In this document: in pieces, positions 28,542 through 37,449 of the stretch
Layout of the letters: every line of letters starts with the position of its first letter
Numbering within the stretch: position 1 is the first letter of the stretch
From: Paraburkholderia ferrariae NBRC 106233
GTDB taxonomy: Bacteria; Pseudomonadota; Gammaproteobacteria; Burkholderiales; Burkholderiaceae
Length of the DNA: 64,000 nucleotides
Direction of reading: 5' to 3'
NCBI RefSeq assembly: GCF_000685035.1
Contig: NZ_BAYB01000030.1
Location: forward strand, 62,001-126,000
The notes under the pieces: model-generated
Database searches by the model: none
What the model was told of the DNA's origin: nothing
Seen by the model: only the letters and a program-made list of their open reading frames with translations
Program-made: the position numbers and the translations under genes

Positions 28542-29309
28542 TTAGCTGCCGTACACGTCGAAGTCGAAGTACTTCGACTCGATCTTCTTGTACGTGCCGT
28601 CCTTGATCATGTCGGCGATGGCCTTGTCGATCTTCGCCTTCAGGTCGGTGTCTTCCTTGCGCAGGCCGATAGCGGCTGCACCCGTCGGGATTTCCTTGCC
28701 GGCGAAGACGAAGCCCGCGCCGCGCGGGGTTTTCAGGAAGCCCAGATCGGCCTGCACTTCGTCTTGCAGCGCGGCGTCCAGACGGCCCGAGATCAGGTCG
28801 GCATAGACCTGGTCCTGGTTCTGGTAGGGCACCACGTTGACACCCTTCGGCGCCCAGTTTTCCTTTGCGTAGGTTTCCTGGATCGTGCCCTGCTCCACGC
28901 CCACCGACTTGCCCTTGAGCGAATCGGCCGTCGGCTGGAGGTTCGAGCCCTTCTTCGCGACGAGGCGCGTCGGCGTGTTGAACAGCTTCGCCGAGAAGGC
29001 GATCTGTTCGGCGCGCTGCGGCGTGATCGTCATCGACGAGAGAACGCCGTCGAACTTCTTCGCCTTCAGGGCCGGGATCATGCCGTCGAAGTCTTGTTCC
29101 ACCCACACGCACTTGGCGTTCAGGCGCTTGCAGATTTCGTTGCCGAGGTCGATGTCGAAGCCGACGAGCTTGCCATCCGGTGCTTTGGATTCGAACGGCG
29201 CGTAGCTGGCGTCGACGCCGAAGCGCACGGTCGACCAGTCCTTCGCGTGGGCGGCACCGGCCGATACGGCCAGCAGGGCAACCGACAGGGCGGCAAGCAG
29301 TTTCTTCAC
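28542..29309 (-). CDS. Lysine/arginine/ornithine-type periplasmic binding protein
   Basis: ABC-transporter solute-binding protein of 255 residues, SBP_bac_3 family. The signal peptide ends GAAHAKD. The RFGVDASYAPFESKAPDGKLVGFDIDLGNEICKR region matches ArgT/HisJ proteins closely, as does DGVLSSMTITPQRAEQIAFS. No permease or ATPase genes adjoin it and a strong terminator follows, so it is monocistronic. Confidence 0.92.
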   Translation of the reverse strand: MKKLLAALSVALLAVSAGAAHAKDWSTVRFGVDASYAPFESKAPDGKLVGFDIDLGNEICKRLNAKCVWVEQDFDGMIPALKAKKFDGVLSSMTITPQRAEQIAFSAKLFNTPTRLVAKKGSNLQPTADSLKGKSVGVEQGTIQETYAKENWAPKGVNVVPYQNQDQVYADLISGRLDAALQDEVQADLGFLKTPRGAGFVFAGKEIPTGAAAIGLRKEDTDLKAKIDKAIADMIKDGTYKKIESKYFDFDVYGS

Positions 29310-29774
29310 TATGTGTACTCCTCGGGATGGTTCATGGAGCGCCGCGTGCGGCCATACCGCCGCGGCGCATTGTCCTCGCGCGGGTCGCGCCTGGACTTTC
29401 GTTGGGCTCGCCGGCGTACCGCCAGCGGCGCGCGCAAAGCTTACCAGGTCAAAATTGCTGCGTCGCTAGTGTAATACCGGATGGCGTAAGAATGGGCGCT
29501 GGAACGAACGTTCGGCGCATCGGGCAGCGGCCCGGAAAGCCTTGCCCAGCAACGCGCTGCGGGCCGCGCGCCGCAGCCGCGCGGCAAAAGGGCACGAGCA
29601 GGGTCGAAAGGAATGCGATGCTTGGGTGCAACAATGTCGCCGCGGCCGATGTGGCACTGAAGGCATGCGTATTGAATCTGAAATAAAAACGGCAGCATGA
29701 CGTCGGCTTGCCGGGCCGTCGGTACGCTGCCGTTCGCCTCGCGCGAGGCGCGTGGTTTTCGGGCGCAAGGCCCC
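29310..29774. other. Intergenic region between the binding-protein gene and phnM
   Basis: About 465 bases with no supported gene. It contains the phn operon terminator at its phnM end and must hold the binding-protein promoter. Open frames in it are overlapping and featureless. Confidence 0.5.
29688..29734 (-). terminator. Terminator of the phnGHIJKLM operon
   Basis: AACGGCAGC and GCTGCCGTT form a perfect 9-base outer stem around a 29-base GC-rich apical region that can pair further. On the minus strand it is followed by a T-rich run. It lies 41 bases past the phnM stop. Confidence 0.8.
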
Positions 29775-30908
29775 TCAGACCACCCGCTTGCCCGCGCGGT
29801 AGGTGGCGCGCGGCACCGGCAGGGTGTCCAGCATGGTCACGCGCACGAAGTCCGCGCGCAGGCCCGGCGCGATGGCGCCGCGGTCGGCCAGGCCGGCGCG
29901 GCGGGCCGGCTCCCACGAAACCGTCGCAATCGCGCGCGGCAGCGTCCAGCCGGCCTGGGTTACGAGGTCGAAGGCGGCGGTCAGGAGGCTGGAGGGCACG
30001 TAGTCGGACGAGAGGATGTCGAGCAGGTCGGCCTGCGCGAGTTCCAGCGCCGAGACGTTGCCCGAATGCGAGCCGCCGCGCACCACGTTCGGCGCGCCCA
30101 TGATGGTCGAGATGCCGCGTTTCTTCGCTTCGGCCGCCGCGACGCGCGTGGTGGGGAATTCGGCCAGCACGATGCCTTCCTCGGCCGCTTGCTCGACGTG
30201 TTCGACGAGGGTGTCGTCGTGGCTCGCGAGCGGGATGCCGCGCGCCTGGCAGCGCTCCACGATCTGGCGGCGGTGCTCGTCGGCGAAACGCTGCTGCTCG
30301 TCGGCGAGTTCGCTCAGCATCGTGGCCGCCTGTTCGTCGGTCCACTTGCCGTGGCGCTCCTGGAAGCGGCGCCATTGCTCGCGGTCGTGCCACTGGCGCT
30401 GGCCCGGCGTGTGATCCATCACCGAGGCAAGACGCAGCAGCGGGTGCGCGGAGAGCGTGTCGAACAGTTCGATTACGTCCTGCGTGGCGATTTCGCAGCG
30501 CAGGTGCAGGAAGTGGTCGGCGCGCAGCAGGTCGCGGTCCGAAAAGCGCGAGAGCGCGGCGGCACAGGCGAGCTGCACTTCGCGCCCGCGCACGCCCACG
30601 TTCAGGCGCGTGCCGATGGCGAGCGCGTCGAACACGGTCGTGATGCCCGCCGCCGCGATCTGGGCGTCGTGGATCACGAAGGCGGCGTCGGTGTTCCAGT
30701 GCACGCCGGGGCGCGGGGCGAGGTGCTTCTCCAGGTTGTCGGTGTGCAGTTCGACGAGGCCGGGCAGCAGGTAGTCGCCGTCCCAGTCTTCGGCGTCGGG
30801 AGCGGCCGTGTTGCCGTGCGAAATCTCGCGGATCTGGCCGTCCTCGATACGTATCGTGCCGGTGAAAACTTCCTCTCGCGTCACGATGCGGGCGTTCTTG
30901 ATCAACAT
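29775..30908 (-). CDS. phnM: Phosphonate metabolism RPPn triphosphate hydrolase
   Basis: Amidohydrolase-superfamily enzyme of 377 residues. In the C-P lyase pathway it removes pyrophosphate from alkyl-phosphonate ribose triphosphate. PGLVELHTDNLEKHLAPRPG and the metal-site region around ASVMDHTPGQRQ are diagnostic of PhnM. It is the last gene of the minus-strand operon, 64 bases after phnL, before a terminator. Confidence 0.96.
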   Translation of the reverse strand: MLIKNARIVTREEVFTGTIRIEDGQIREISHGNTAAPDAEDWDGDYLLPGLVELHTDNLEKHLAPRPGVHWNTDAAFVIHDAQIAAAGITTVFDALAIGTRLNVGVRGREVQLACAAALSRFSDRDLLRADHFLHLRCEIATQDVIELFDTLSAHPLLRLASVMDHTPGQRQWHDREQWRRFQERHGKWTDEQAATMLSELADEQQRFADEHRRQIVERCQARGIPLASHDDTLVEHVEQAAEEGIVLAEFPTTRVAAAEAKKRGISTIMGAPNVVRGGSHSGNVSALELAQADLLDILSSDYVPSSLLTAAFDLVTQAGWTLPRAIATVSWEPARRAGLADRGAIAPGLRADFVRVTMLDTLPVPRATYRAGKRVV

Positions 30909-30972
30909 CGTCAGGCTCCGAAATCAGGTTAGGGCTGCGAATCTATTGAGAGCGAATCGGGGCGTGCGCGAT

Positions 30973-31785
30973 TCATGCGGCTTCGCCGAGCAGCGCTTGC
31001 GGGGCTTCCAGCGGCAGGCGGCGCGTGGCCACGCGTTCGCGCGTGTCTTCGTCGTGGAACACGCCCACGATCGCCGCGCCGCGTTCGCGCGCTTCGACGA
31101 TCAGGCTCGACACCACCGCGCGGTTTTCCGCATCGAGCGAGGCCGTGGGTTCGTCGAGCAGCAGGACGCGATGCTGCGCGATCAGGCCGCGCGCGATGTT
31201 CACGCGCTGCTGCTCGCCGCCGGAGAACGTGGCGGGCGCGAGCGACCAGAGCCGCTGCGGCACGTTCAGGCGCGCGAGCAGCGTTTCGGCGCGCGCGAGC
31301 GCTTCGTCTTCCGCCACGCCGCGCGCCACGAGCGGCGCCGCCACGAGATCGCGCGTCGCCACACGCGGAATCACGCGCAGGAACTGGCTTACGTAGCCCA
31401 CCACGTTGCGGCGCAGGCGCAGCACGTCGTGGGGTTCGGCGCCCGTGATCTCCAGGTGCTGCAAGGGCGCGTTGTCGTCGCGAATGGCGATGGAGCCGCC
31501 GCTCGCAAGGTAATTGCCGTAGAGGCAGCGCAGCAGCGTGCTCTTGCCCGCGCCGGACGGCCCCACGAGCACGACGCATTCGCCGCGCTCGACTTCGAGC
31601 GAAACGCCCGCGAGCGCTTCGATGCCGATACCGCCCTGGCCGTGCAGCGTGAAGGTCTTGCGCACGTTTTCGGCGCGCAGCATCAGCGCGGCGCGTTCGA
31701 CGAAGGCGCGCGTGGCGCGGCGGCCGGGGCGTTGCTGGTCGGCATCGCCGCTTGCACTGTGATTCATGTCGGTCATGTCGATCAT
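30973..31785 (-). CDS. phnL: C-P lyase ATP-binding subunit PhnL
   Basis: ABC-type ATPase of 270 residues, including an N-terminal extension of about 34 residues before the core. Walker A GPSGAGKST is at residues 75-83, the FSGGEQQRVNIARG signature follows, and LLLDEPTASLD is Walker B. PhnL assists PhnGHIJ in coupling phosphonate to ATP. A start a few codons in (MTDMNHS) is also possible. It begins one base after the phnK stop. Confidence 0.94.
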   Translation of the reverse strand: MIDMTDMNHSASGDADQQRPGRRATRAFVERAALMLRAENVRKTFTLHGQGGIGIEALAGVSLEVERGECVVLVGPSGAGKSTLLRCLYGNYLASGGSIAIRDDNAPLQHLEITGAEPHDVLRLRRNVVGYVSQFLRVIPRVATRDLVAAPLVARGVAEDEALARAETLLARLNVPQRLWSLAPATFSGGEQQRVNIARGLIAQHRVLLLDEPTASLDAENRAVVSSLIVEARERGAAIVGVFHDEDTRERVATRRLPLEAPQALLGEAA

Positions 31786-31786
31786 C

Positions 31787-32557
31787 CTAGACCGGCAGCA
31801 CGGAGGCTACCAGTGTCTGCGTGTAGGGATGCTGGGGGTCGTCGAGCACCTGGTCGGTCAGGCCCGATTCGACCACGGTGCCGCCCTGCATCACCATGAG
31901 CCGGTGCGCGAGCAGGCGCGCCACGCCTATGTCGTGCGTGACGATCAGCACCGAAAGGTGCAGGTTCGTCGTGAGCGTGCGCAGCAGGTCGAGCAGGCGC
32001 GCCTGAACGGAAACGTCGAGGCCGGCCGTGGGCTCGTCCATGAACACGAGGCGCGGCCCGGTGACGAGATTACGCGCGATCTGCAAACGCTGCTGCATGC
32101 CGCCCGAAAACGCGGAGGGCAGTTCGTCGATGCGCTCGGCGTCCAGTTCCACGCGCTGCATCCACTGTTGCGCCGTGTGGCGGATCTGGCCGTAATGGCG
32201 CGCGCCCACGGCCATCAGCGGTTCGCCGATGTTGGCGCCCGCCGAAACGCCCGCACGCAGCCCGTCGCGCGGATTCTGCTGCACGAAGCCCCATTCGGTG
32301 CGTGCCAGCAGGCGCCGGCGCGGCTCGGAGAGCGTGCGCAGGTCCAGCGCTTCGCCGTTCGCGTTGCGGTAGCACAGTGCGCCGGAATCGGCCGCGGTGC
32401 GCAGCGCGAGCGCGTTGAGCAGCGTGGTCTTGCCCGAGCCCGATTCGCCGACGATGCACAGCACCTCGCCGGGATACAGGTCGAAGCTCACGTCGCGGCA
32501 GCCGTTGCGGCCGCCGTATTGCTTCGTGAGTTGGCGGGCGCTCAAGAGGGGCGTCAT
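31787..32557 (-). CDS. phnK: C-P lyase ATP-binding subunit PhnK
   Basis: ABC-type ATPase of 256 residues that associates with the C-P lyase core. Walker A GESGSGKTT at residues 37-45, signature FSGGMQQRLQIARN and Walker B VFMDEPTAGLDVSVQ are intact. The start ATG overlaps the phnJ stop by four bases, showing translational coupling. Confidence 0.95.
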   Translation of the reverse strand: MTPLLSARQLTKQYGGRNGCRDVSFDLYPGEVLCIVGESGSGKTTLLNALALRTAADSGALCYRNANGEALDLRTLSEPRRRLLARTEWGFVQQNPRDGLRAGVSAGANIGEPLMAVGARHYGQIRHTAQQWMQRVELDAERIDELPSAFSGGMQQRLQIARNLVTGPRLVFMDEPTAGLDVSVQARLLDLLRTLTTNLHLSVLIVTHDIGVARLLAHRLMVMQGGTVVESGLTDQVLDDPQHPYTQTLVASVLPV

Positions 32558-33504
32558 GCGGATTCTCCGTGTTCGGTTGCGGCCGCGGCGCCCGGGCCCG
32601 TTTCGGCCGCCTGGCCGGCTTCGGCCTCGTCGCGCCGCTCGTGGCAGTAGTCGCTGTCTGAGCACACGAACATGCGGCGGCCGGTGTCGTCCACGATCAT
32701 TTCGTCGAGGAAGCTCTCGCGCGAGCCGCACAGCGCGCACGCATGCTCCCAGCGCTGGATTTCGAACGGATGGTCGTCGAAGTCGAGACTCTTCACGGGC
32801 GTGTACGGCGGGATCGCGTAGATGCGCCGCTCGCGGCCCGCGCCGAACAGTTGCAGCGCGGGGTTCATGTCGAGCTTGGGGTTGTCGAACTTGGGGATCG
32901 GCGAAGGCGACGTGAGGTAGCGGCCGTTCACCGTTACCGGGTAGTCGTAGGTGGTCGCGATGCTGCCGTGCTGCACGATATCTTCGTAGAGCTTCACGCT
33001 GATGAGGCCGTAGTCGGACAGCGCGTGCAGCTTCTTGCACTCGGCCACGCGCGGTTCGAGGCGATAGAGCGGCTCGGGCATCGGCACCTGGTACACCAGA
33101 ATCTGCGCTTCCGTGAGCGGCGTTTCGGGAATGCGGTGGCGGGTCTGGACGATCGTCGCTTCGGTCGTGCGGCGCGTGGTCTTCACCCCGGTCGTGCGGC
33201 CGAAGAAGCGGCGGATGTTCACGGCGTTGGTCGTGTCGTCGGAGCCCTGGTCGATCACCTTGAGCGTATCGCGCGTGCCGATGATGGCGGCCGTCACCTG
33301 GATGCCGCCCGTACCCCAGCCGTAGGGCAGCGGCATTTCGCGCGAGGCGAACGGCACCTGGTAGCCGGGCACCGCCACGGCCTTGAGCAGCGCGCGGCGG
33401 ATCATGCGCTTGGTCTGCTCGTCGAGGTAGGCGAAGTTGTAGCCGTCGGCGGCCTGCGTTTCGTGCGACGCGATCGGCGCGGCCAGGGTATCGGGCGCGT
33501 TCAT
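32554..33504 (-). CDS. phnJ: Carbon-phosphorus lyase, radical SAM subunit
   Basis: The enzyme that cleaves the C-P bond of 5-phosphoribosyl 1-phosphonate using SAM and an iron-sulfur cluster. It has 316 residues. The cluster cysteines are visible near the C-terminus, CALC followed after about 20 residues by VCSDSDYC. The N-terminal FAYLDEQTKRMIRRALLKAVAVPG is conserved. The last 25 residues are Ala/Glu-rich and probably disordered. Its ATG overlaps the phnI stop. Confidence 0.97.
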   Translation of the reverse strand: MNAPDTLAAPIASHETQAADGYNFAYLDEQTKRMIRRALLKAVAVPGYQVPFASREMPLPYGWGTGGIQVTAAIIGTRDTLKVIDQGSDDTTNAVNIRRFFGRTTGVKTTRRTTEATIVQTRHRIPETPLTEAQILVYQVPMPEPLYRLEPRVAECKKLHALSDYGLISVKLYEDIVQHGSIATTYDYPVTVNGRYLTSPSPIPKFDNPKLDMNPALQLFGAGRERRIYAIPPYTPVKSLDFDDHPFEIQRWEHACALCGSRESFLDEMIVDDTGRRMFVCSDSDYCHERRDEAEAGQAAETGPGAAAATEHGESA

Positions 33505-34628
33505 GCGGCCTCCTCGTTCTGCGGGTCGAGCCGTTCGTGCTGCGCGCGCAGGCGGCGCACGAGTTCGAGTTCGGCCTGGAAATCGACGTAGTGCGGCAGC
33601 TTCAGGTGCTGCACGAAACCGGATGCTTCCACGTTGTCGCTGTGCGAGAGCATGAACTCGATGTCCTGGGTGGGCGAATCGAGCGTTTCGCCCAGCTCTT
33701 CGGCGCGCAGCGCGCGGTCCACGAGCGCCATCGCCATGGCCTTGCGTTCCGCGTGGCCGAAGGCGAGGCCGTAGCCTTGCGTGAAGGTGGGCGGCACGTC
33801 CTTGCTGCCCGCGAACTGGTTGACCATCTGGCATTCCGTCAATTCGATCTCGCCGATCTCGACGGCTTCGCCCAGTTCGTCCAGCACCATTTCTACGGAT
33901 ACCGAACCAAAGCGGATTTCGCCCGCGAACGGGTGCGAATGCGCGTAGCCGCGCTGGGTGGCGTAGCCCATGGCCAGCAGGAAACCTTCGTCGCCGCGCG
34001 CGAGATTCTGCAGGCGCACGGCGCGGTCCGCGGGAAACGAGAGCGGTTCGCGCGAGAGGTCGCCGGGTTCGTCCGCATCGGGCACCGGCGTTTCCTGCTC
34101 GATCAGGCCTTCCTGGTCGAGCAGCGTGACGACGCGCGGCATGGGCGCGGCGGCGGGTTCGCGCGCAGCGGGGGCTGCGTCGCTGCCTTCGGTGCGCACA
34201 TCGTCGTCTGCCTCGCCACCTTCGGCGAGCAGCGCGAAGTCCAGCAGACGCTGCGTGTAGTCGTAAGTCGCACCCAGCACCTGGCCGCCCGGCACGTCCT
34301 TGAACGTGGCCGAAATGCGGCGCTCCACCTGCATGTGCTCCGTTTCGACCGGCTCCGTATAGCCGAAGCGCGGCAGCGTGGTGCGATAGGCGCGCAGCAG
34401 AAAGATGGCTTCGACGAGATCGCCCGCGGCCTGCTTGATGGCGAGCGCGGCGAGTTCTTCGTCGTACACCGAACCTTCGGCCATCACGCGCGCGACGGCA
34501 AGGCGCAACTGTTCGCGGATCTGCGCGACGCTCAGCTCGGGCACGCGCGTATCGCCGCGGCGGGCCTGGTCGAGCAGGCGCCACGACGCTTCGATCGCGC
34601 GCTCCCCTCCTTTGACGGCGACGTACAT
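33501..34628 (-). CDS. phnI: C-P lyase core subunit PhnI
   Basis: Subunit of 375 residues that catalyses, with PhnG, PhnH and PhnL, the displacement of adenine from ATP by phosphonate. The start MYVAVKGGERAIEASWRLL and the FGYTEPVETEH block are diagnostic. The phnH stop shares bases with this start, so the genes are cotranslated. A variable acidic Ala/Glu stretch lies around residues 140-165. Confidence 0.96.
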   Translation of the reverse strand: MYVAVKGGERAIEASWRLLDQARRGDTRVPELSVAQIREQLRLAVARVMAEGSVYDEELAALAIKQAAGDLVEAIFLLRAYRTTLPRFGYTEPVETEHMQVERRISATFKDVPGGQVLGATYDYTQRLLDFALLAEGGEADDDVRTEGSDAAPAAREPAAAPMPRVVTLLDQEGLIEQETPVPDADEPGDLSREPLSFPADRAVRLQNLARGDEGFLLAMGYATQRGYAHSHPFAGEIRFGSVSVEMVLDELGEAVEIGEIELTECQMVNQFAGSKDVPPTFTQGYGLAFGHAERKAMAMALVDRALRAEELGETLDSPTQDIEFMLSHSDNVEASGFVQHLKLPHYVDFQAELELVRRLRAQHERLDPQNEEAA

Positions 34629-35281
34629 CAGTTCATCTCCACTTGAGTCGTGCGCGGCAGGCCCATCAACTGGTCGCCGCAGACGAGATAGAAGTCGATA
34701 CCGCAGGGAAAAAGCGCGCCCAGCGCGGCCCGTTCCTGCCAGAAGCGCGCGGGCAGCCCGACGGGCGCGATGGTCTGCGCAGCTTCGATACCCGGCCCGC
34801 GCAGCGTGACGTTCGCGCCGCCCGCGAGCGAGGCAACGCGCACGAACACCGTGGCGGACTGCTCCGGCGACTCCGGCGTGCCGCTGGCGAGCGAGGCGAG
34901 CGGCGGCAGGGCGGCGGCGTCATGGACATAGGCAAACGCGGCTTCGGCCGGCGAACCGGCGAGCGGCGCCCCGGCATGAAAGCGCAGCGCCGCGGCCAGT
35001 GCGGCGTCGGGCTGCGCGAGCCACACGGGCGTGGCGTAGTCGCACAGCGCGAGCAGCGCGGCGAAGGCCGCGCGGCCGGCGCGCTCGCCGCTGTTCGTCG
35101 CGTCGGCGGCCGGCAGCGCCGTTTCGATCACGCCGATGCGGCCCGGACGCGCGAGCGCGTCGAGCAGCGTGCGGAACACCGCCTGGGTGTCGTGGACGGG
35201 ATCGGCAAAGCCGGGGGCGAGCGCGTCGAGCGCGTCGAGTGCGGCGCGCGCATGCGTGGAGGTCGAGCGTTCGTCGATCAT
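34628..35281 (-). CDS. phnH: C-P lyase core subunit PhnH
   Basis: Subunit of 217 residues in the PhnGHIJ complex. The N-terminal GFADPVHDTQAVFRTLLDALARPG and C-terminal GLPARFWQERAALGALFPCGIDFYLV blocks are those of the PhnH family. It overlaps the phnG stop by four bases (ATGA). Confidence 0.96.
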   Translation of the reverse strand: MIDERSTSTHARAALDALDALAPGFADPVHDTQAVFRTLLDALARPGRIGVIETALPAADATNSGERAGRAAFAALLALCDYATPVWLAQPDAALAAALRFHAGAPLAGSPAEAAFAYVHDAAALPPLASLASGTPESPEQSATVFVRVASLAGGANVTLRGPGIEAAQTIAPVGLPARFWQERAALGALFPCGIDFYLVCGDQLMGLPRTTQVEMN

Positions 35282-35760
35282 GCGTCACCTCGGACCATCG
35301 TGAAGAATTCGACCTTGGTGCTGGCCGTGCCGGCGCGGCGTTTCGCCCGGCGCGCCGCTTCGCGTGCGGCGAGCGGGGCGATCAGTTGCGCGTGCAACCG
35401 GTCGTGGCGCGCGGGCTGCTGGAGGAGCGCGTCGGCGAGCGCGGCCAGTTCGGCGCGGCGCTTGTCGCGCCCCAGGTGGCACGCCACGCCCACCGTGCCG
35501 CCTTCGGCGCCGGCAAGCCGCAGCGTGGCGCGCGTGACGGTGGCTTCGCCCAGATTGAAGGCGTTGCCGGTGCCGCCGATACGGCCGCGCACCATGGCGA
35601 GACCCGTTTGCGGCGGGCGCAGCCAGTCGAAGGCCGGTGCGGCGGCGCCGGCGAGCGCGGCCGCGAAGGCCGCTTCCAGCTCGGCGCGCGGAGCGCGCGC
35701 GAGCACCGCCATCCATGCGCGCCGCGAGGCGGCGGAGGGCGGGGCGGAGGTAGCGTTCAT
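35278..35760 (-). CDS. phnG: C-P lyase core subunit PhnG
   Basis: First gene of the operon, 160 residues, a PhnGHIJ complex subunit. RRAWMAVLARAP, TGLAMVRGRIGGTGNAFNLGE and RATLRL are family hallmarks. The start MNATSAPP is used because AGGAA lies six bases upstream; a longer frame exists but is not conserved in form. The promoter lies toward the divergent phnF. Confidence 0.95.
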   Translation of the reverse strand: MNATSAPPSAASRRAWMAVLARAPRAELEAAFAAALAGAAAPAFDWLRPPQTGLAMVRGRIGGTGNAFNLGEATVTRATLRLAGAEGGTVGVACHLGRDKRRAELAALADALLQQPARHDRLHAQLIAPLAAREAARRAKRRAGTASTKVEFFTMVRGDA

Positions 35761-35836
35761 CGGGGTTCCTGTGTCGTGAACGGGATGGGGACGAAGCGTG
35801 CTGCAAGCGTCGCTATTGAACCATCTATTCATCTAA

Positions 35837-35848
35837 ACGTCTAGACGT
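35837..35848. promoter_or_regulatory. Palindromic operator ACGTCTAGACGT, candidate PhnF site
   Basis: Perfect 12-base palindrome in the phnG-phnF spacer. On the minus strand it overlaps the end of a TATACG -10-like hexamer, a good place for a repressor of phnG. The same 11-base motif with one change recurs upstream of phnC. The binding protein is inferred to be PhnF. Confidence 0.6.
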
Positions 35849-35885
35849 ATAGTGATGCGGTTGTAGACATGTGACGCGGGGAACG

Positions 35886-35903
35886 TTTTCATATTTCCAT
35901 CAC
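35886..35903 (+). promoter_or_regulatory. PhoB-box-like element upstream of phnF
   Basis: TTTTCAT-ATTT-CCATCAC has the 7-4-7 layout of a Pho box (consensus CTGTCAT repeats). It ends 11 bases before a TACAAT at 35915-35920, the spacing seen in PhoB-activated promoters where the box replaces the -35. Each half matches the consensus only partly. Confidence 0.45.
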
Positions 35904-35914
35904 GTCTTGCGCAC

Positions 35915-35920
35915 TACAAT
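35915..35920 (+). promoter_or_regulatory. -10 element of phnF promoter
   Basis: TACAAT, a near-consensus -10, lies 40 bases before the phnF start and 11 bases after the PhoB-box-like element. No good -35 hexamer is present, in keeping with an activator-dependent promoter. Confidence 0.5.
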
Positions 35921-35959
35921 GCGGAAAACGTTATTGAAACCGAGAGGAATGACAGCACC

Positions 35960-36718
35960 ATGACATCGAACGACGGTGTGCCGCACAGCGCCCAGCTCGA
36001 GCGCGGCGCAGGCGTGGCGGTGTGGCGGCAGATCGAACAGATCCTTGCGGCCGAAATTGCGGCGAAAGGTTTTGGCGACGAGGGCCGCTTGCCGAGCGAA
36101 GGCGAACTCGCGCGGCGCTTCGACGTGAACCGCCATACGGTGCGGCGCGCCATGCTCGGCCTCGCGGCCAGCGGCCTCGTGAGCGTGGAGCAGGGGCGCG
36201 GCACGTTCGTCCAGCCCGGCGCGATCGACTATTCGATCGGCAAGCGCACGCGCTTTACGGAAAACCTCCGGCAGCACCATCACTCGCCGCAGGGCCGGCT
36301 GCTGGCTTCGTCGCGCGTGAAGGCGGACCCGACGGTCGCGAAGGCGCTCGGCATTCGCGCCAATGCGCTCGTGTACCGGGTCGAAACGGTCAAGGAGTCG
36401 GACGGCGTGCCGATTCTCTACGCGCGCAACTGGTACCCGGCCGCACGCTTTCCGGAACTGCCCGAGGTGCTCGCGCGCATGGAAAACACCTCGAAAGCGC
36501 TGGCCGAATTCGGCGTGGCCGATTACCTGCGCAAGTGGAGCCGGATCGGCAGCATGCTGCCCGAGGCCGAAGTGGCGCGGCGGCTCAATATCAACCGGCA
36601 GCAGCCGGTGCTGGTGGTCGAGAACGTGGACGTCGACATGGAAGGCACGCCGATCAAGTACGGCATTACGCATTTCGCGGCGGATCGCGTGCAGTTGATG
36701 GTGGAGCACGAACTATGA
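35960..36718 (+). CDS. phnF: GntR-family regulator of phosphonate genes
   Basis: Transcriptional regulator of 252 residues. A GntR winged helix covers about residues 20-85 (LPSEGELARRFDVNRHTVRRAML), followed by a UTRA ligand-binding domain of the HutC type (residues 95-245). It is divergent from phnG, and its own stop overlaps the next start. It probably represses the phn operons until a phosphonate-derived signal binds; this is inferred. Confidence 0.93.
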   Translation: MTSNDGVPHSAQLERGAGVAVWRQIEQILAAEIAAKGFGDEGRLPSEGELARRFDVNRHTVRRAMLGLAASGLVSVEQGRGTFVQPGAIDYSIGKRTRFTENLRQHHHSPQGRLLASSRVKADPTVAKALGIRANALVYRVETVKESDGVPILYARNWYPAARFPELPEVLARMENTSKALAEFGVADYLRKWSRIGSMLPEAEVARRLNINRQQPVLVVENVDVDMEGTPIKYGITHFAADRVQLMVEHEL

Positions 36719-37449
36719 CGGGCGCCCTGGCCGGAAGCTGGAGCGCCGCGACGCGCTTCGCGATCTACTATGCGCCGCCGCGCGAATCGGCCTGGTGGCG
36801 TGCGGGCTGCGCGTGGCTTTCGCGCGACCCGGAAAGCGGCGAGCCGCTCGCGGCGCCGCAGCCTGCGGGCCTCGCCCGCCCGCTTGCCGAACTGACCGGC
36901 GCGCCGCGCCGCTACGGCTGGCACGGCACGCTCGTGCCGCCGTTTCGCCTGGCCGAGGACGTGACCCCGGAAGCGCTGCTGGCCGCCGCGCAGCAATGGG
37001 CCGCCGCGCGCGCGCGCTTTGCGGTGGCCGCCGAAGCCGCCACGCTGGGCCGCTTCGTGGCGCTGCGTCCCGCCGACGAAGCCGGCGACGCGGCCCTGCG
37101 CGATCTGGCCGCCGACGCCCTGCGCACGCTGGGCCACCTGCGCGCGCGGCAAACGCCGGCCGAACTCGCGCGCCGGCTCGACGCGCCGCTCACCGCGCGC
37201 CAGCGCGCCTACGTGGAGGCGTGGGGCTACCCCTACGTGTTCGAAGAATTCCGCTTCCACATGACGCTTTCCGATTCGCTCGCCGATGCAAACGAGCGCG
37301 CGGCGCTCGTGGCGGCCTGGAACGTGCAGATGGCGGATGCCGGGGCGCTGCCCGTGGAGGGCGTTGCCCTCTTCGTCGAGCCGCAGCCCGGCCTGCCGTT
37401 TGCGCTCTGGCGCCGCGCGGCCTTCGCGGGCGGGGAGCCGCGCGCATGA
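36715..37449 (+). CDS. DUF1045 phosphonate-metabolism protein (2H phosphoesterase-like)
   Basis: Protein of 244 residues of the DUF1045 family, usually encoded between phnF or phnM and phnN. Two HxT motifs (WHGTLVPP near residue 63 and FHMTLS near residue 181) suggest a 2H phosphoesterase fold. Its reaction is not established; a role on cyclic phosphate intermediates is plausible because phnP, which opens the cyclic phosphate, is not seen here. It overlaps phnF and phnN. Confidence 0.88.
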   Translation: MTGALAGSWSAATRFAIYYAPPRESAWWRAGCAWLSRDPESGEPLAAPQPAGLARPLAELTGAPRRYGWHGTLVPPFRLAEDVTPEALLAAAQQWAAARARFAVAAEAATLGRFVALRPADEAGDAALRDLAADALRTLGHLRARQTPAELARRLDAPLTARQRAYVEAWGYPYVFEEFRFHMTLSDSLADANERAALVAAWNVQMADAGALPVEGVALFVEPQPGLPFALWRRAAFAGGEPRA

